Assembly (NCBI RefSeq): GCF_900086645.1
Contig: NZ_LT576451.1
Span: 930,001-994,000 of the forward strand
From: Curtobacterium sp. 9128
GTDB taxonomy: Bacteria; Actinomycetota; Actinomycetes; Actinomycetales; Microbacteriaceae
Direction of reading: 5' to 3'
DNA length: 64,000 nt
The notes beneath the pieces were generated by a model, which was not told where the DNA came from, ran no database searches, and saw nothing but the letters and a program-made list of their open reading frames with translations. This document shows positions 26,215 to 34,457 of the stretch, in pieces. The translations under genes were made by a program, and so were the position numbers. Numbering within the stretch: the stretch's first letter is position 1; each line of letters starts with the position of its first letter.

Positions 26215-26883
26215 GTGACCCGGTCGCCCTACGAGCTGAGCACCACGCCCGACGTCGTCGAACGGCTGCACCCCCGTCTCCGGACGTACTTCGGGGCGAT
26301 CCCACCGGGGCACGTCGGCCGCGGCGACGGCGTCTTCGACGTCGTCGGGACACCGCGCCGGTGGCTCTGGCCGGTCCTCGCGCTGTTCGCGCGCGACGCG
26401 GTGATGTTCCCGGTCTGGGAACGGCAGGTCCCCTTCACCGTCGAGAACCAGCCGGCGCGCGTCGGTCGGGGCAGCAGCCTGGAGGCTCGTGTCGCGGTCC
26501 GCGCGCACCGCACCTTCCACCTCCGCTCCGGAGACCGCACGATGGTGGACGCCATCACCGCTGAACCGGACGGCCTGGTCGACCACCTCGGTCGCCACGG
26601 GCGCGTCAGCGCCCGTCTGCGCGTGGAGGTCGACGCCGACGGGCCGGACGCGGGTGCCCTGCGCCTGGTCTCCACTCGTGTGGCGTTCCGTGCGCTCGGA
26701 CGCGGGTGGAGCCTCCCGGCCCTGATCGCACCGCGTGTGACGCTCACGGAACGATTCGATGACGAAGCCGACCTTCAGCGCGTGTCCCTGGTGCTGACGG
26801 CACCGATCGTCGGCACGCTGTACCGGTACGAGGGGGCGTTCCGGTACGTGATCGCGCCGGACGAGGAGACGGGGACGAGATGA
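26215..26883 (+). CDS. DUF4166 domain protein
   Basis: A 222-residue protein matching the DUF4166 pattern: LHPRLRTYFGAIPPGHVGRG at the N-terminus, FPVWERQVPFTVENQ, a basic strand region, and a C-terminal LTAPIVGTLYRYEGAFRY. The family is often found beside or fused to TIGR01777-type epimerases, as here. Its function is not known. The GTG at 26215 has CAGGAT 6 nt upstream. The stop overlaps the next gene's ATG by 4 nt. Confidence 0.85.
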   Translation: MTRSPYELSTTPDVVERLHPRLRTYFGAIPPGHVGRGDGVFDVVGTPRRWLWPVLALFARDAVMFPVWERQVPFTVENQPARVGRGSSLEARVAVRAHRTFHLRSGDRTMVDAITAEPDGLVDHLGRHGRVSARLRVEVDADGPDAGALRLVSTRVAFRALGRGWSLPALIAPRVTLTERFDDEADLQRVSLVLTAPIVGTLYRYEGAFRYVIAPDEETGTR

Positions 26884-27872
26884 ACGACGACAGCGCCGAC
26901 GCGCGCAGGGGTCGCGCGGTGATCGCGGGGGCGAGCGGCTTCGTGGGCAGGTACCTGCAGGACGCCTTCCGCGAGGAGGGCTACGACGTCGTCACGATCG
27001 GCCGGACGGGCGATGCCGTGTGGGGCAACACCCTTCGTATCCGCGAGCTCGTGGACGGTGCCGCGATCGTCGTGAACATGGCCGGCAAGACCGTCAACTG
27101 CCGCTACGGACGCCGGAACCGCGCCGAGATCATCCGTTCCCGGGTGGACACCACGCTCGAACTCGCCGAGGCGATCCGCACGTCGGAGCACCCGCCGCCG
27201 CTGTGGTTGAACGCCTCGACCGCGACGATCTACCGGCACGCCGACGACCGGCCGCAGGACGAGGCGACGGGGGAGCTCGGCGAGGGCTTCTCGGTCGGGG
27301 TCGCCCGCGCGTGGGAGGACGCCTTCTTCGGGACGGACCTGCCCGGTACCCGCCGTGTGGCGCTCCGGATGGCGATCGTCCTCGGTGACGGCAGCGCCCT
27401 GGTCCCGCTGATCCGGCTCGCGCAGGCCGGGCTCGGCGGCCCGCAGTACGACGGTGCCTGGTTCCCGACGCCGGCGCGCCTGGCCGCGGGCACCTACCAC
27501 CACGACCGGCACACCCGGGGCCGGCAGCGGTTCAGCTGGGTGCACATCGCGGACGTCCTCGGCTCCGTCCGGTTCATCCGCGACCACGACGCGATCGACG
27601 GCGTCGTGAACGTCACGAGCCCGAACCCGTCGGACAACCGCACGGTGATGGCGACGATCCGGGACGCGGTCGGGCGACGGTTCGGCCTGCCGACCCGGCG
27701 GTGGACGCTCGAGATCGGGTCCTTCGCGATCCGGACCGAGACCGAGCTCGTGCTGAAGAGCCGGTGGGTCGTCCCGACACGTCTGGTCGAGGCGGGCTAC
27801 GAGTTCCGGTACCCGCTGCTGCGCGGCGCCCTCGCGAACATCATCGCCGAGCGTCGACAGCACCGGGGCTGA
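26880..27872 (+). CDS. NAD-dependent epimerase/dehydratase (TIGR01777/DUF1731 type)
   Basis: A 330-residue extended-SDR protein. The cofactor loop is VIAGASGFVGRYLQDA, followed by VVNMAGKTVNCRYGRRNRAEI and the SWVHIADV segment; the C-terminus carries the small DUF1731-like domain (RRWTLEIGSFAIRTETELV, KSRWVVPTRLVEAGY). The substrate of this family is unknown. It is translationally coupled (ATGA) to the DUF4166 gene, which suggests a two-part enzyme. Its last 32 nt overlap, tail to tail, the EamA gene on the other strand. Confidence 0.9.
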   Translation: MNDDSADARRGRAVIAGASGFVGRYLQDAFREEGYDVVTIGRTGDAVWGNTLRIRELVDGAAIVVNMAGKTVNCRYGRRNRAEIIRSRVDTTLELAEAIRTSEHPPPLWLNASTATIYRHADDRPQDEATGELGEGFSVGVARAWEDAFFGTDLPGTRRVALRMAIVLGDGSALVPLIRLAQAGLGGPQYDGAWFPTPARLAAGTYHHDRHTRGRQRFSWVHIADVLGSVRFIRDHDAIDGVVNVTSPNPSDNRTVMATIRDAVGRRFGLPTRRWTLEIGSFAIRTETELVLKSRWVVPTRLVEAGYEFRYPLLRGALANIIAERRQHRG

Positions 27873-28764
27873 GCACCGGCAACGCCACCGGAACCGCGGC
27901 CCGCGGCGGCCTGGACGCCCACAGCACCCCGCCGACGACGACCGCGCCCGCCAGCACCTCGACCAGGTCGGGCACCTCGCCGAAGGCCGCCCACGATGCG
28001 AGCACCCCGACGACGGGGACGAGCATCGAGAACGGTGCGACGGTACTCGACGGGTACGTCGCCAGCAGCCGCGACCAGATCCCGTACCCGACGAGCGTCG
28101 CCACGAGCACGATGTACAGCAGTCCGAGGTCTGCGGGCAGCGCTGCCGGCGTGAAGGCCGTGCCGAGCGCGCGACCGATGCGCGCCGGCCCCTCGACCGT
28201 CAGCGACAGCACGGCCATCGGGATCGGCGGCACGACCGACCACCAGAGCGTCAGGTGCAGCGGGTTCGCGGCCCCCGCACGACGGGTCGCGACGTTGCCG
28301 ATCGCCCACCCCATCGCACCGCACAGCGCGAGCACGACGGGCAGCAGCGCCGCCGTCTGCGACCGGTGCACGGCGATGGCGGCGAGCGCGCACACGGCGA
28401 TCGTCACGCCGGCGACCTGCCGACCGCTGAGCCGTTCGCGGAGGAACACCCCGGCGAGCACGACCGTGAACGGCGCAGAGGCCTGCAGCACGAGCGACGC
28501 GAGCCCCGACGGCATGCCCGACGCCATGCTGAGGTACAGGAAGGCGAACTGCAGGACCCCGAGCCCGAACCCGACCAGCAGCAGCCGCGCGAACGGGATC
28601 CGCGGCCGCGGGACGAACAACAGCGTCGGGATCGCGAGCAGCGTGAACCGCAGGGCGGCGAGCAGGAACGGCGGGAAGTGCTCCAGGGCGAGCGCCGTCG
28701 CGGGGAAGTTCAGTCCCCAGACGACGGCGACGACGAGGGCGAGGAGACGGTCACGAACGAGCAC
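27841..28764 (-). CDS. EamA/DMT-family transporter
   Basis: A 307-residue, ten-helix drug/metabolite transporter made of two EamA repeats. Helix 1 is LALVVAVVWGLNFPATALAL with the usual WGxNF, and the first repeat contains RFTLLAIPTLLFV. Members export amino acids, nucleosides or other metabolites. The GTG at 28764 is chosen because CACCAT lies 6 nt upstream and the first helix follows directly. It is divergent from a LysR regulator with 71 nt between, a common regulator-exporter pairing. The 3' end overlaps the epimerase gene. Confidence 0.9.
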   Translation of the reverse strand: MLVRDRLLALVVAVVWGLNFPATALALEHFPPFLLAALRFTLLAIPTLLFVPRPRIPFARLLLVGFGLGVLQFAFLYLSMASGMPSGLASLVLQASAPFTVVLAGVFLRERLSGRQVAGVTIAVCALAAIAVHRSQTAALLPVVLALCGAMGWAIGNVATRRAGAANPLHLTLWWSVVPPIPMAVLSLTVEGPARIGRALGTAFTPAALPADLGLLYIVLVATLVGYGIWSRLLATYPSSTVAPFSMLVPVVGVLASWAAFGEVPDLVEVLAGAVVVGGVLWASRPPRAAVPVALPVLSPGAVDARR

Positions 28765-28802
28765 ACCACGATGGTGGCGCGGAGAACGCGGTAGCACCAG
28801 CG

Positions 28803-28822
28803 AACGTTTCTGCACCGACGTT
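28803..28822. promoter_or_regulatory. Possible LysR operator between the EamA and LysR genes
   Basis: AACGT (28803-28807) and ACGTT (28818-28822) form an inverted repeat with a 10-nt spacer, in the 71-nt divergent region, directly upstream of the TAGGGT -10 of the LysR gene. LysR sites commonly have such spaced short arms. Binding is inferred. Confidence 0.4.
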
Positions 28823-28835
28823 GTAGGGTCACTGC

Positions 28836-29744
28836 ATGTTCGACGTCACGCTGTTGCCGGTGCTCCGCGAGCTCGCCGAACGCGGCTCCGTGACCGCGGT
28901 CGCAACGGCCACCCACCGCACGCCGAGCGCGGTCTCGCAGCAGCTCCAGACGCTGCAGCGCCAGGTCGGCGTTCCGCTCGTCGAACGGGTCGGCCGCGGC
29001 GTCCGGCTCACCGAGCACGGCCGGGTGCTCGCCGGCCTCGCGAACGGCGTCGCCACTGCGATCGCGACCGTCGACGCGGCCTGGCAGGAACACCTCGGCG
29101 GCGGATCGGGGACCGTCGACCTGGCGATCTTCCCGTCAGCGGCCGAGCTGTTGCTGCCGGGTCTCCTGACCCGGATGCGCGCCCACCCCGGCATCCGACT
29201 GACCCTGTCCGACGTGGACGTCAGCGAGGGGGAGTTCGCCCCGCTCACCGCCGACCACGACGTCGTCGTCGGGCACCGGCCCGACGGTGCCGCTCCCGCC
29301 GGCCGGGCAGCGCTCGAGACCGTTCCGCTGCTCCGGGAACCGCTCGACGTCGCGTTGCCGCCCGGACACCGACTGGCGGGCCACGACCGCGTGCACATCG
29401 ACGAGGTCCTCGACGAGACCTGGATCGGCGTCCCCGAGGACTACCCGATCGACCGGGTGCTCACCGCGATGGCGGCGGCCACGGACACCCCTCCGGAGGT
29501 CGCGTTCCGCACGATCCACCTGCCCGTGATCGAGAACCTCGTGGCAGCGGGACACGGTGTCGCGCTCGTCCCGCGCTACACCTCCGGCACGCGTGCGCCG
29601 GGGCGCTTCCACCTGGCGGAGCTGGCGGACGTCCGCGCCGGCCGCCGGATCGAGGCGCTGGTCCGGCAGGACCGTGCGGTCCGTCCCGTGGTCCGCACCG
29701 TCCTGGAGGCACTGGTCGCGACCGCCCTGGACGTCACCACCTGA
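28836..29744 (+). CDS. LysR-family transcriptional regulator
   Basis: A 302-residue LysR regulator. The helix-turn-helix is LRELAERGSVTAVATATHRT with SAVSQQLQTLQRQVGVPL, and the effector domain contains GSGTVDLAIFPSAAELLLP and AAGHGVALVPRYTSG. The ATG at 28836 has TAGGGT 6 nt upstream, so the mRNA is probably leaderless. It is divergent from the EamA transporter, which it likely controls. Confidence 0.92.
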   Translation: MFDVTLLPVLRELAERGSVTAVATATHRTPSAVSQQLQTLQRQVGVPLVERVGRGVRLTEHGRVLAGLANGVATAIATVDAAWQEHLGGGSGTVDLAIFPSAAELLLPGLLTRMRAHPGIRLTLSDVDVSEGEFAPLTADHDVVVGHRPDGAAPAGRAALETVPLLREPLDVALPPGHRLAGHDRVHIDEVLDETWIGVPEDYPIDRVLTAMAAATDTPPEVAFRTIHLPVIENLVAAGHGVALVPRYTSGTRAPGRFHLAELADVRAGRRIEALVRQDRAVRPVVRTVLEALVATALDVTT

Positions 29745-29818
29745 GCTGGTGCGGTCCCCACCGGACCCGCCCGAGCCTCCCGTCAGCCAGATCGCACCAC
29801 GAGGCGGACTCGCGCGTC

Positions 29819-29835
29819 GGGGGGGGGGGGGGGGG
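29819..29835 (+). repeat. Run of 17 G between convergent genes
   Basis: Seventeen consecutive G start just after a CGCGCGT unit. The run is intergenic, between the LysR stop at 29744 and the L,D-transpeptidase stop at 29936. Its true length may vary between cells or be a sequencing or assembly effect. Confidence 0.9.
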
Positions 29836-29857
29836 CGAATCGCGCGTAGGGGGTCGA

Positions 29858-29900
29858 ATCGCGCGTGGGCGGTCGGTTCTTCCGACCACCCACGCGCGAT
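29858..29900. terminator. Hairpin of the ATCGCGCGT family, 19-bp stem
   Basis: Arms 29858-29876 and 29882-29900 pair at 18 of 19 positions around the loop TTCTT. The outer half of each arm is ATCGCGCGTGGG. Single copies of the same unit stand to the left (29808 and 29839 regions). It lies between the convergent LysR and L,D-transpeptidase genes and can terminate both. Confidence 0.8.
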
Positions 29901-29935
29901 CCGACATCCCATCGCGAACGTTGTGGGACGGACCG

Positions 29936-30739
29936 TCAGCGGACCTGGAAGGGCGTGCCGAGCGGCAGGAGCTTCGCCAGCGCGGTGATGTCGGCGTTGT
30001 GCATGCGGACGCACCCGTGCGAGGCACCCGACCCGATGCTCGACGAGTCGTTGGTGCCGTGCAGCCCGATCTGACCGGGGCCGCCACCGAACGAGTTGAG
30101 GACGTCCGAGAACGCCGTCGTGCCGTACGCGTACGGGCCGTACCCGTCGTTCGTCGGCGCGAGGAGCTCCGTGAGCGCGAACCGCCCGGTGGGGGTCGGT
30201 GTGCCGCCGGTGCCGGTCGCGACCGGGTAGCTGTGCAGGACCGAGCCGTCCTTGTACAGGTCGAGCGTGTTCGTCGACTCGGTGACGACGATCGCGTACG
30301 GCGTGCTGGACAGCGTCACGGCGCTCGTCGGCACCCAGCCCGTGCTGCCGTTCGGGCGCTGCGCGAGCTGCACCTGCGCCCAGCCGTCCCGCTGGTCCAC
30401 CACCCGGAGGACGAGCGGAGCACCGGACTTCTGGGGGTTGGACAGGCGTTCCGTCACGGCGCCGTCCGGCTCGGCGCTCACCGGGACCGAGTCACCCGTG
30501 GCCGCGGCGACCGTGGTCGTCGCAGGGGCGTCGATCGCGTCCTGTGGGGCCGGTGAACCGGAGGCGCGCGGAGTGGGCGTCGCGCTGGGCGCCGCCGCGA
30601 CCGCGCTGTGGGACGGCGCCGGGGTCCCGGTGGACATCGTGCTGGTCACGACGATGGCGACGGCACCCGCGCACACGACGGCCACGGCGGCGGCGACCAG
30701 GGTCGCGCGCCGCCGTGGCTCGGTCGGGATGAACCGCAA
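29936..30739 (-). CDS. L,D-transpeptidase (YkuD), membrane-anchored
   Basis: A 267-residue exported enzyme. A membrane anchor or signal lies at about 13-32, followed by a Ser/Thr/Pro/Ala linker and a small SH3-like region with GWAQVQLAQRPNGSTGWVP. The YkuD domain is C-terminal: LDLYKDGSVLHSYPVATG, and the active-site motif HGTND (His 227) then SHGCVRMHN (Cys 243). It makes 3-3 peptidoglycan cross-links or anchors proteins. It begins 2 nt after the stop of the upstream exported-protein gene, so the two are one operon. Confidence 0.92.
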   Translation of the reverse strand: MRFIPTEPRRRATLVAAAVAVVCAGAVAIVVTSTMSTGTPAPSHSAVAAAPSATPTPRASGSPAPQDAIDAPATTTVAAATGDSVPVSAEPDGAVTERLSNPQKSGAPLVLRVVDQRDGWAQVQLAQRPNGSTGWVPTSAVTLSSTPYAIVVTESTNTLDLYKDGSVLHSYPVATGTGGTPTPTGRFALTELLAPTNDGYGPYAYGTTAFSDVLNSFGGGPGQIGLHGTNDSSSIGSGASHGCVRMHNADITALAKLLPLGTPFQVR

Positions 30740-30741
30740 GG

Positions 30742-31962
30742 TCAGCCGGTGAAGGTCGCCCGACCCGAGACCGGGGTCGCGACGGGTGCCACGGCCGGGT
30801 CGGCGGTCACGGTGATCGCGACCGAGGCGGTCTGCGCCGAGGAGGTCCCGACGAACACCAGCGTCCAGGCACCGGCGGTCGCGCCGGCCGGCAGGACGAC
30901 GGTGCCGGTGATGTTGCCGTCGGCGTCCGCGGTCAGCGTTCCGGGCAGCTCGGTGCCGGACTGGCCCTGGGCGAGGGCGACACCGACGGTCTCGCCCGGT
31001 GCGAAGCCGGACCCCGTCACGGGGAAGCCGGTGCTGGTGGCCTGGCTGACGGTCAGCGACAGCGAGGTGCTCGACACCGCTGCGGTGGGCTGCGGGGTGA
31101 AGTACGTCGTGCTGTCGTCGATCACCAGGTCGGCGATGCCGGAGTCGGCGGGGACGGCGGCGCGCGCGGCGAACGTGCTCGCGGCCGATGCCTGCGGCAG
31201 GAGCTTCTCGACACCCTGTTCCGGTGCGGCCGAGCGGGCGGCCGGGGTGCTGGTCGGAGCCGTGGTCTCGCTCGGAGCGGGCGTCTCGGTCGGTGCCGGC
31301 GTCTCGGTCGGTGCGGGCGTCTCGGTCGGGGCCGGCGTGGGCTCGTCGGTCGCGGGCGGCGTCGCGGTCGCGCCGTTCAGGACGACGGCGTACCCGAAGA
31401 CGACGTCACCATCGGCCTGCAGCTGGGTCGCGAGCTCGTCGGTCGACTCCCCGCCGGCCCAGACGGTGTCGGCGCCCTGCAGGCCACCCGTCGTGTAGAC
31501 GGTCTCCTCGACGAGGGTCGGTGAGCTCGCCTTCGCGACGAGGAGGCCGACCTCGGTGTCGCCACCGGCGTTCGCGGCCGCATCGTCGATGAGTCCGGCG
31601 AGTGCGTTCGGGGCGACCGTGGACTGCAGCGGGTGCAGCAGCAGCACCGCGGAGCCGTCCTTCGCCGTGACGCCGTCGGCGCCGAACGAAGCAACCTGGT
31701 CCAGGGAGGTCGCGTAGTCGCTCCCGTCCTGCTGGATGCCCAACCAGGACCAGCCGGCCGGGATCGCCGGCGTCGAGGAGTCGGTGTCGATGGCGGTGAA
31801 GTCGGCGGCGCTGTCGGCCCACGTGACCACGGAGGTGGCCGGCGCGACGGAGTCGTCCGCTGCGTTGGAGACGGTGGGGACGAGTGCGGCGGTGACGCCG
31901 AGCACGGTGACGCCGACGGCGGCCGCGGCGATTCGGGAGCGAAGCACGGTGTGGAGTTCCAT
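30742..31962 (-). CDS. Exported protein with TPAPTE repeats, partner of the L,D-transpeptidase
   Basis: A 406-residue secreted protein. It has a signal peptide (cleavage near SNA-A, about residue 34) and an N-terminal domain of about 170 residues with SWLGIQQDGSDYATS and a D-rich strand pattern. A low-complexity linker (about 200-245) holds three or four TPAPTE units. A C-terminal Ig-like beta domain follows (SLTVSQATSTGFPVTGSGFA, VGVALAQGQ). No family was recognised for the N-terminal domain. Its stop lies 2 nt from the L,D-transpeptidase start, which points to a cell-wall role. A cell-wall binding role for the C-terminal domain is inference. Confidence 0.82.
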   Translation of the reverse strand: MELHTVLRSRIAAAAVGVTVLGVTAALVPTVSNAADDSVAPATSVVTWADSAADFTAIDTDSSTPAIPAGWSWLGIQQDGSDYATSLDQVASFGADGVTAKDGSAVLLLHPLQSTVAPNALAGLIDDAAANAGGDTEVGLLVAKASSPTLVEETVYTTGGLQGADTVWAGGESTDELATQLQADGDVVFGYAVVLNGATATPPATDEPTPAPTETPAPTETPAPTETPAPSETTAPTSTPAARSAAPEQGVEKLLPQASAASTFAARAAVPADSGIADLVIDDSTTYFTPQPTAAVSSTSLSLTVSQATSTGFPVTGSGFAPGETVGVALAQGQSGTELPGTLTADADGNITGTVVLPAGATAGAWTLVFVGTSSAQTASVAITVTADPAVAPVATPVSGRATFTG

Positions 31963-32079
31963 CCGGTCGTGAGGGACGCAGGGTGCATCTCCTGCGACGC
32001 CCCCCGGCCTGAGTTGTACTCAGCTCGTCGAACCTAGCAGGAACCTGGGGATCGGTGGGAATCCCTGTCGGAAAACGCA

Positions 32080-32111
32080 GCACACCCGGCAGGACGGCCT
32101 GCCGGGTGTGC
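32080..32111. terminator. Hairpin terminator of the purB operon
   Basis: Arms 32080-32093 and 32098-32111 are perfect 14-bp complements with loop ACGG, 25 nt downstream of the purB stop on the minus strand. It separates this operon from the exported-protein gene ending the next unit. Confidence 0.88.
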
Positions 32112-32136
32112 GTTCGACGTGCGGGTGTGCGGGCGC

Positions 32137-33522
32137 TCAGACCTCGAGGTGGTCGACGAGCTCGTCCGCGAGACCCGTGTAGGTCGCCGGGGTGAGGTTC
32201 GTCAGCCGGGCCTTCGCGCCGTCCGAGATGTCGAGTCCGTTCACGAACGCGATCAGGTCCTGCTGGCCGATGCGCTTGCCGCGGGTCAGTTCCTTCAGCA
32301 TCGCGTAGGGGTCCTCGATGTCGGACTGCCCTGCGGTGACCTCGGCGCGGATGACCGTCTGGATCGCCTCCCCGAGCACCTCCCAGTTGCCGTCGAGGTC
32401 CTCGGCCAGGCGCTGCTCGTTCACGGCGATCTCGCCGAGCCCGCGACGGAGGTTGTCGAGCGCGAGCAGCGAGTGCCCGACCGCGACACCGACGTTGCGC
32501 TGCGTGGTGGAGTCCGTGAGGTCGCGCTGCAGGCGGCTCGTGACGAGGGTCTCGGACAGGGTCGAGAAGAGCGCCGACGAGATCTCGAGGTTCGCCTCCG
32601 CGTTCTCGAAGCGGATCGGGTTGATCTTGTGCGGCATCGTCGACGAGCCCGTGGCGCCGGCGACGGGGATCTGCGTGAAGTACCCCATCGAGATGTAGGT
32701 CCACACGTCGGTCGCCAGGTTGTGCAGGATCCGGTTCGCGTGGCGGATCCGGTCGTAGAGCTCCGCCTGCCAGTCGTGCGACTCGATCTGCGTGGTCAGC
32801 GGGTTCCACGTCAGGCCGAGGCCCTCGACGAACTCGCGGCTGAGCGCGGGCCAGTCGGCCTCGGGATCCGCGGCGAGGTGTGCCGAGAACGTGCCGGTCG
32901 CGCCGGAGAACTTGCCGAGGTACTCGCCGCCCTCGATCTGGGCGAGGACGCGCTCCAGGCGGTACACGACCACTGCGAGCTCCTTGCCGAGCGTCGTCGG
33001 GGTCGCGGGCTGCCCGTGCGTGTGGGACAGCATCGGGACGGCGCGGAGCTCCGTGGCGATCTCGGTCAGACGGGCGACGACGGCCTTGAACGCGGGCAGC
33101 CAGACCTGTTCGACGGCGTCCTTGATCGTCAGCGCGTAGGAGAGGTTGTTGATGTCCTCGCTCGTGCAGGCGAAGTGCGTCAGCTCGGCGATGGCGTCGA
33201 GGCCGAGGTCGGAGAGCCGACGGCGCACGAAGTACTCGACCGCCTTGACGTCGTGCCGGGTCGTCGCCTCGATCTCCGCGAGCTCGGCGATCTGCGCCTG
33301 GCCGAAGTCGGTGACGACGGCGCGGAGGGCGGCCTTGTCGTCGACGGACAGCGGCGACGTGGTGAACATCGCGTGGTCGGTGAGGAACACGAGCCACTCC
33401 ACCTCGACGGTGATGCGGGCACGGTTCAGGCCGGCCTCGGAGAGGTGCTCGCCCACCGTGTGCACGACCGGGTAGTACCGCCCGTCGAGGGGGCTGATCG
33501 GCTGCGGGGGAAGGGGGGTCAT
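32137..33522 (-). CDS. purB: Adenylosuccinate lyase
   Basis: A 461-residue purine-pathway lyase that forms AMP from adenylosuccinate and AICAR from SAICAR. It shows the PurB start SPLDGRYYPVVHTVGEHLSE, the active-site region THFACTSEDINNLSYAL, SHTHGQPATPTT, and the superfamily signature GSSTMPHKINPIRFENAEAN. The length is normal. The ATG at 33522 overlaps the stop of the tyrosine phosphatase gene by 4 nt. It is the last gene of the holin-like - phosphatase - purB operon, ended by a hairpin. Confidence 0.96.
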   Translation of the reverse strand: MTPLPPQPISPLDGRYYPVVHTVGEHLSEAGLNRARITVEVEWLVFLTDHAMFTTSPLSVDDKAALRAVVTDFGQAQIAELAEIEATTRHDVKAVEYFVRRRLSDLGLDAIAELTHFACTSEDINNLSYALTIKDAVEQVWLPAFKAVVARLTEIATELRAVPMLSHTHGQPATPTTLGKELAVVVYRLERVLAQIEGGEYLGKFSGATGTFSAHLAADPEADWPALSREFVEGLGLTWNPLTTQIESHDWQAELYDRIRHANRILHNLATDVWTYISMGYFTQIPVAGATGSSTMPHKINPIRFENAEANLEISSALFSTLSETLVTSRLQRDLTDSTTQRNVGVAVGHSLLALDNLRRGLGEIAVNEQRLAEDLDGNWEVLGEAIQTVIRAEVTAGQSDIEDPYAMLKELTRGKRIGQQDLIAFVNGLDISDGAKARLTNLTPATYTGLADELVDHLEV

Positions 33523-34022
33523 GGTGCTCCCTGGCGGACGGCCGGTTCGATCTGGTGGAAGAGTGCTCGGCAGGCCCGTTCGACCGTGCTGAGGACCCGG
33601 TCGAACTCGTGCCGGTCCGCGTAATACGGATCCGGAACGTCGGCCTGCTCGGGCCAGGCGTCGTCGTACCGCAGCAACAGCGTCACCTTCGCGGCGTCGT
33701 CCATCGTGGGTGCCCACGAGCGCAGGATGCGTTCGTGGGAGCGGTCGAGTGCGACCACCAGGTCGAGTTCCGGGAACCGGTCCGGGTCGAACTGACGGGC
33801 GCGATGCCTGCTGCCATCGTATCCGCGCGCCGCGAGTGCTGCGATCGTGCGCTCGTCGGCGGGTTCACCCACGTGCCAGTCACCCGTGCCGGCCGACTCG
33901 ACCTGGAACTGCTCGGTCAGACCGGCGTCCTCGACGATCTTCGCGAAGACGATCTCGGCCATCGGCGACCGGCAGATGTTCCCGCTGCAGACGAACGAGA
34001 CGCGGAAGGACGGTCCGGTCAC
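33519..34022 (-). CDS. Low-molecular-weight protein-tyrosine phosphatase
   Basis: A 167-residue LMW-PTP. The P-loop is VCSGNICRSPMAEIVF, with catalytic Cys and Arg in C-x5-R form, and the acid loop is DPYYADRHEFD. It dephosphorylates protein tyrosines. The GTG at 34022 overlaps the holin-like gene stop (GTGA), and its stop overlaps purB. In mycobacteria the related PtpA is exported, but no signal is seen here. Confidence 0.93.
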   Translation of the reverse strand: MTGPSFRVSFVCSGNICRSPMAEIVFAKIVEDAGLTEQFQVESAGTGDWHVGEPADERTIAALAARGYDGSRHRARQFDPDRFPELDLVVALDRSHERILRSWAPTMDDAAKVTLLLRYDDAWPEQADVPDPYYADRHEFDRVLSTVERACRALFHQIEPAVRQGAP

Positions 34023-34417
34023 GCGCGCTGACGGTTGAGGACCGGGCGGACGAAGAGCCCGATGAGCCACGCGAAGACGGCGAGCACGAGGGCGCCGACG
34101 ACACCCCAGCCGAACGAGTCGACCTGCAGGCCGAAGCCGATCGCGGACGAGATCCCGGCGACGATGAGCAGCAGGATGGCGTTCACGACGAGGGAGATGA
34201 GCCCGAGGGTGAGGATGTAGATCGGGAACGCCACGATCCGGATGAGCGTGCCGATCACCGCGTTGACGAGTCCGAAGACGAACGCGACGAGCAGGTAGGT
34301 GAGGACGGTCGCGATCGCGCCGCCGTCCCCGAAGGCGATGACGGAGACACCGCTGACGATGAGCGTGGTGAGCCACAGCGCGACGGCGTTGATGACGAGG
34401 CGGACGAGGAATCGCAT
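34019..34417 (-). CDS. Phage-holin-4-superfamily (DUF-type) membrane protein
   Basis: A 132-residue membrane protein with four hydrophobic segments: RLVINAVALWLTTLIVSG, LLVAFVFGLVNAVIGTL, PIYILTLGLISLVVNAILLL and GALVLAVFAWLIGLFV. The motif FPIYILTLGLISLVVNA matches family IV holin-like proteins common in actinobacteria. It is not evidence of prophage: no phage gene is nearby and these are normal chromosomal genes. CATCAT lies 6 nt upstream of the start, so the operon probably begins here. Function unknown. Confidence 0.86.
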   Translation of the reverse strand: MRFLVRLVINAVALWLTTLIVSGVSVIAFGDGGAIATVLTYLLVAFVFGLVNAVIGTLIRIVAFPIYILTLGLISLVVNAILLLIVAGISSAIGFGLQVDSFGWGVVGALVLAVFAWLIGLFVRPVLNRQRA

Positions 34418-34457
34418 GCACCCATGATGCCCGGGACCGGCCGGTTACGCTTGCAAG

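Noticed and set aside
29819-29835. Phase-variable switch from the G run
   Set aside because: The run lies between two convergent gene ends and is not in a promoter or coding frame; variation there would not alter a protein.
34019-34417. Holin-like protein as a prophage remnant
   Set aside because: It is in an operon with a tyrosine phosphatase and purB; no integrase, capsid or lysin gene is in the window, and these holin-superfamily proteins are chromosomal in actinobacteria.
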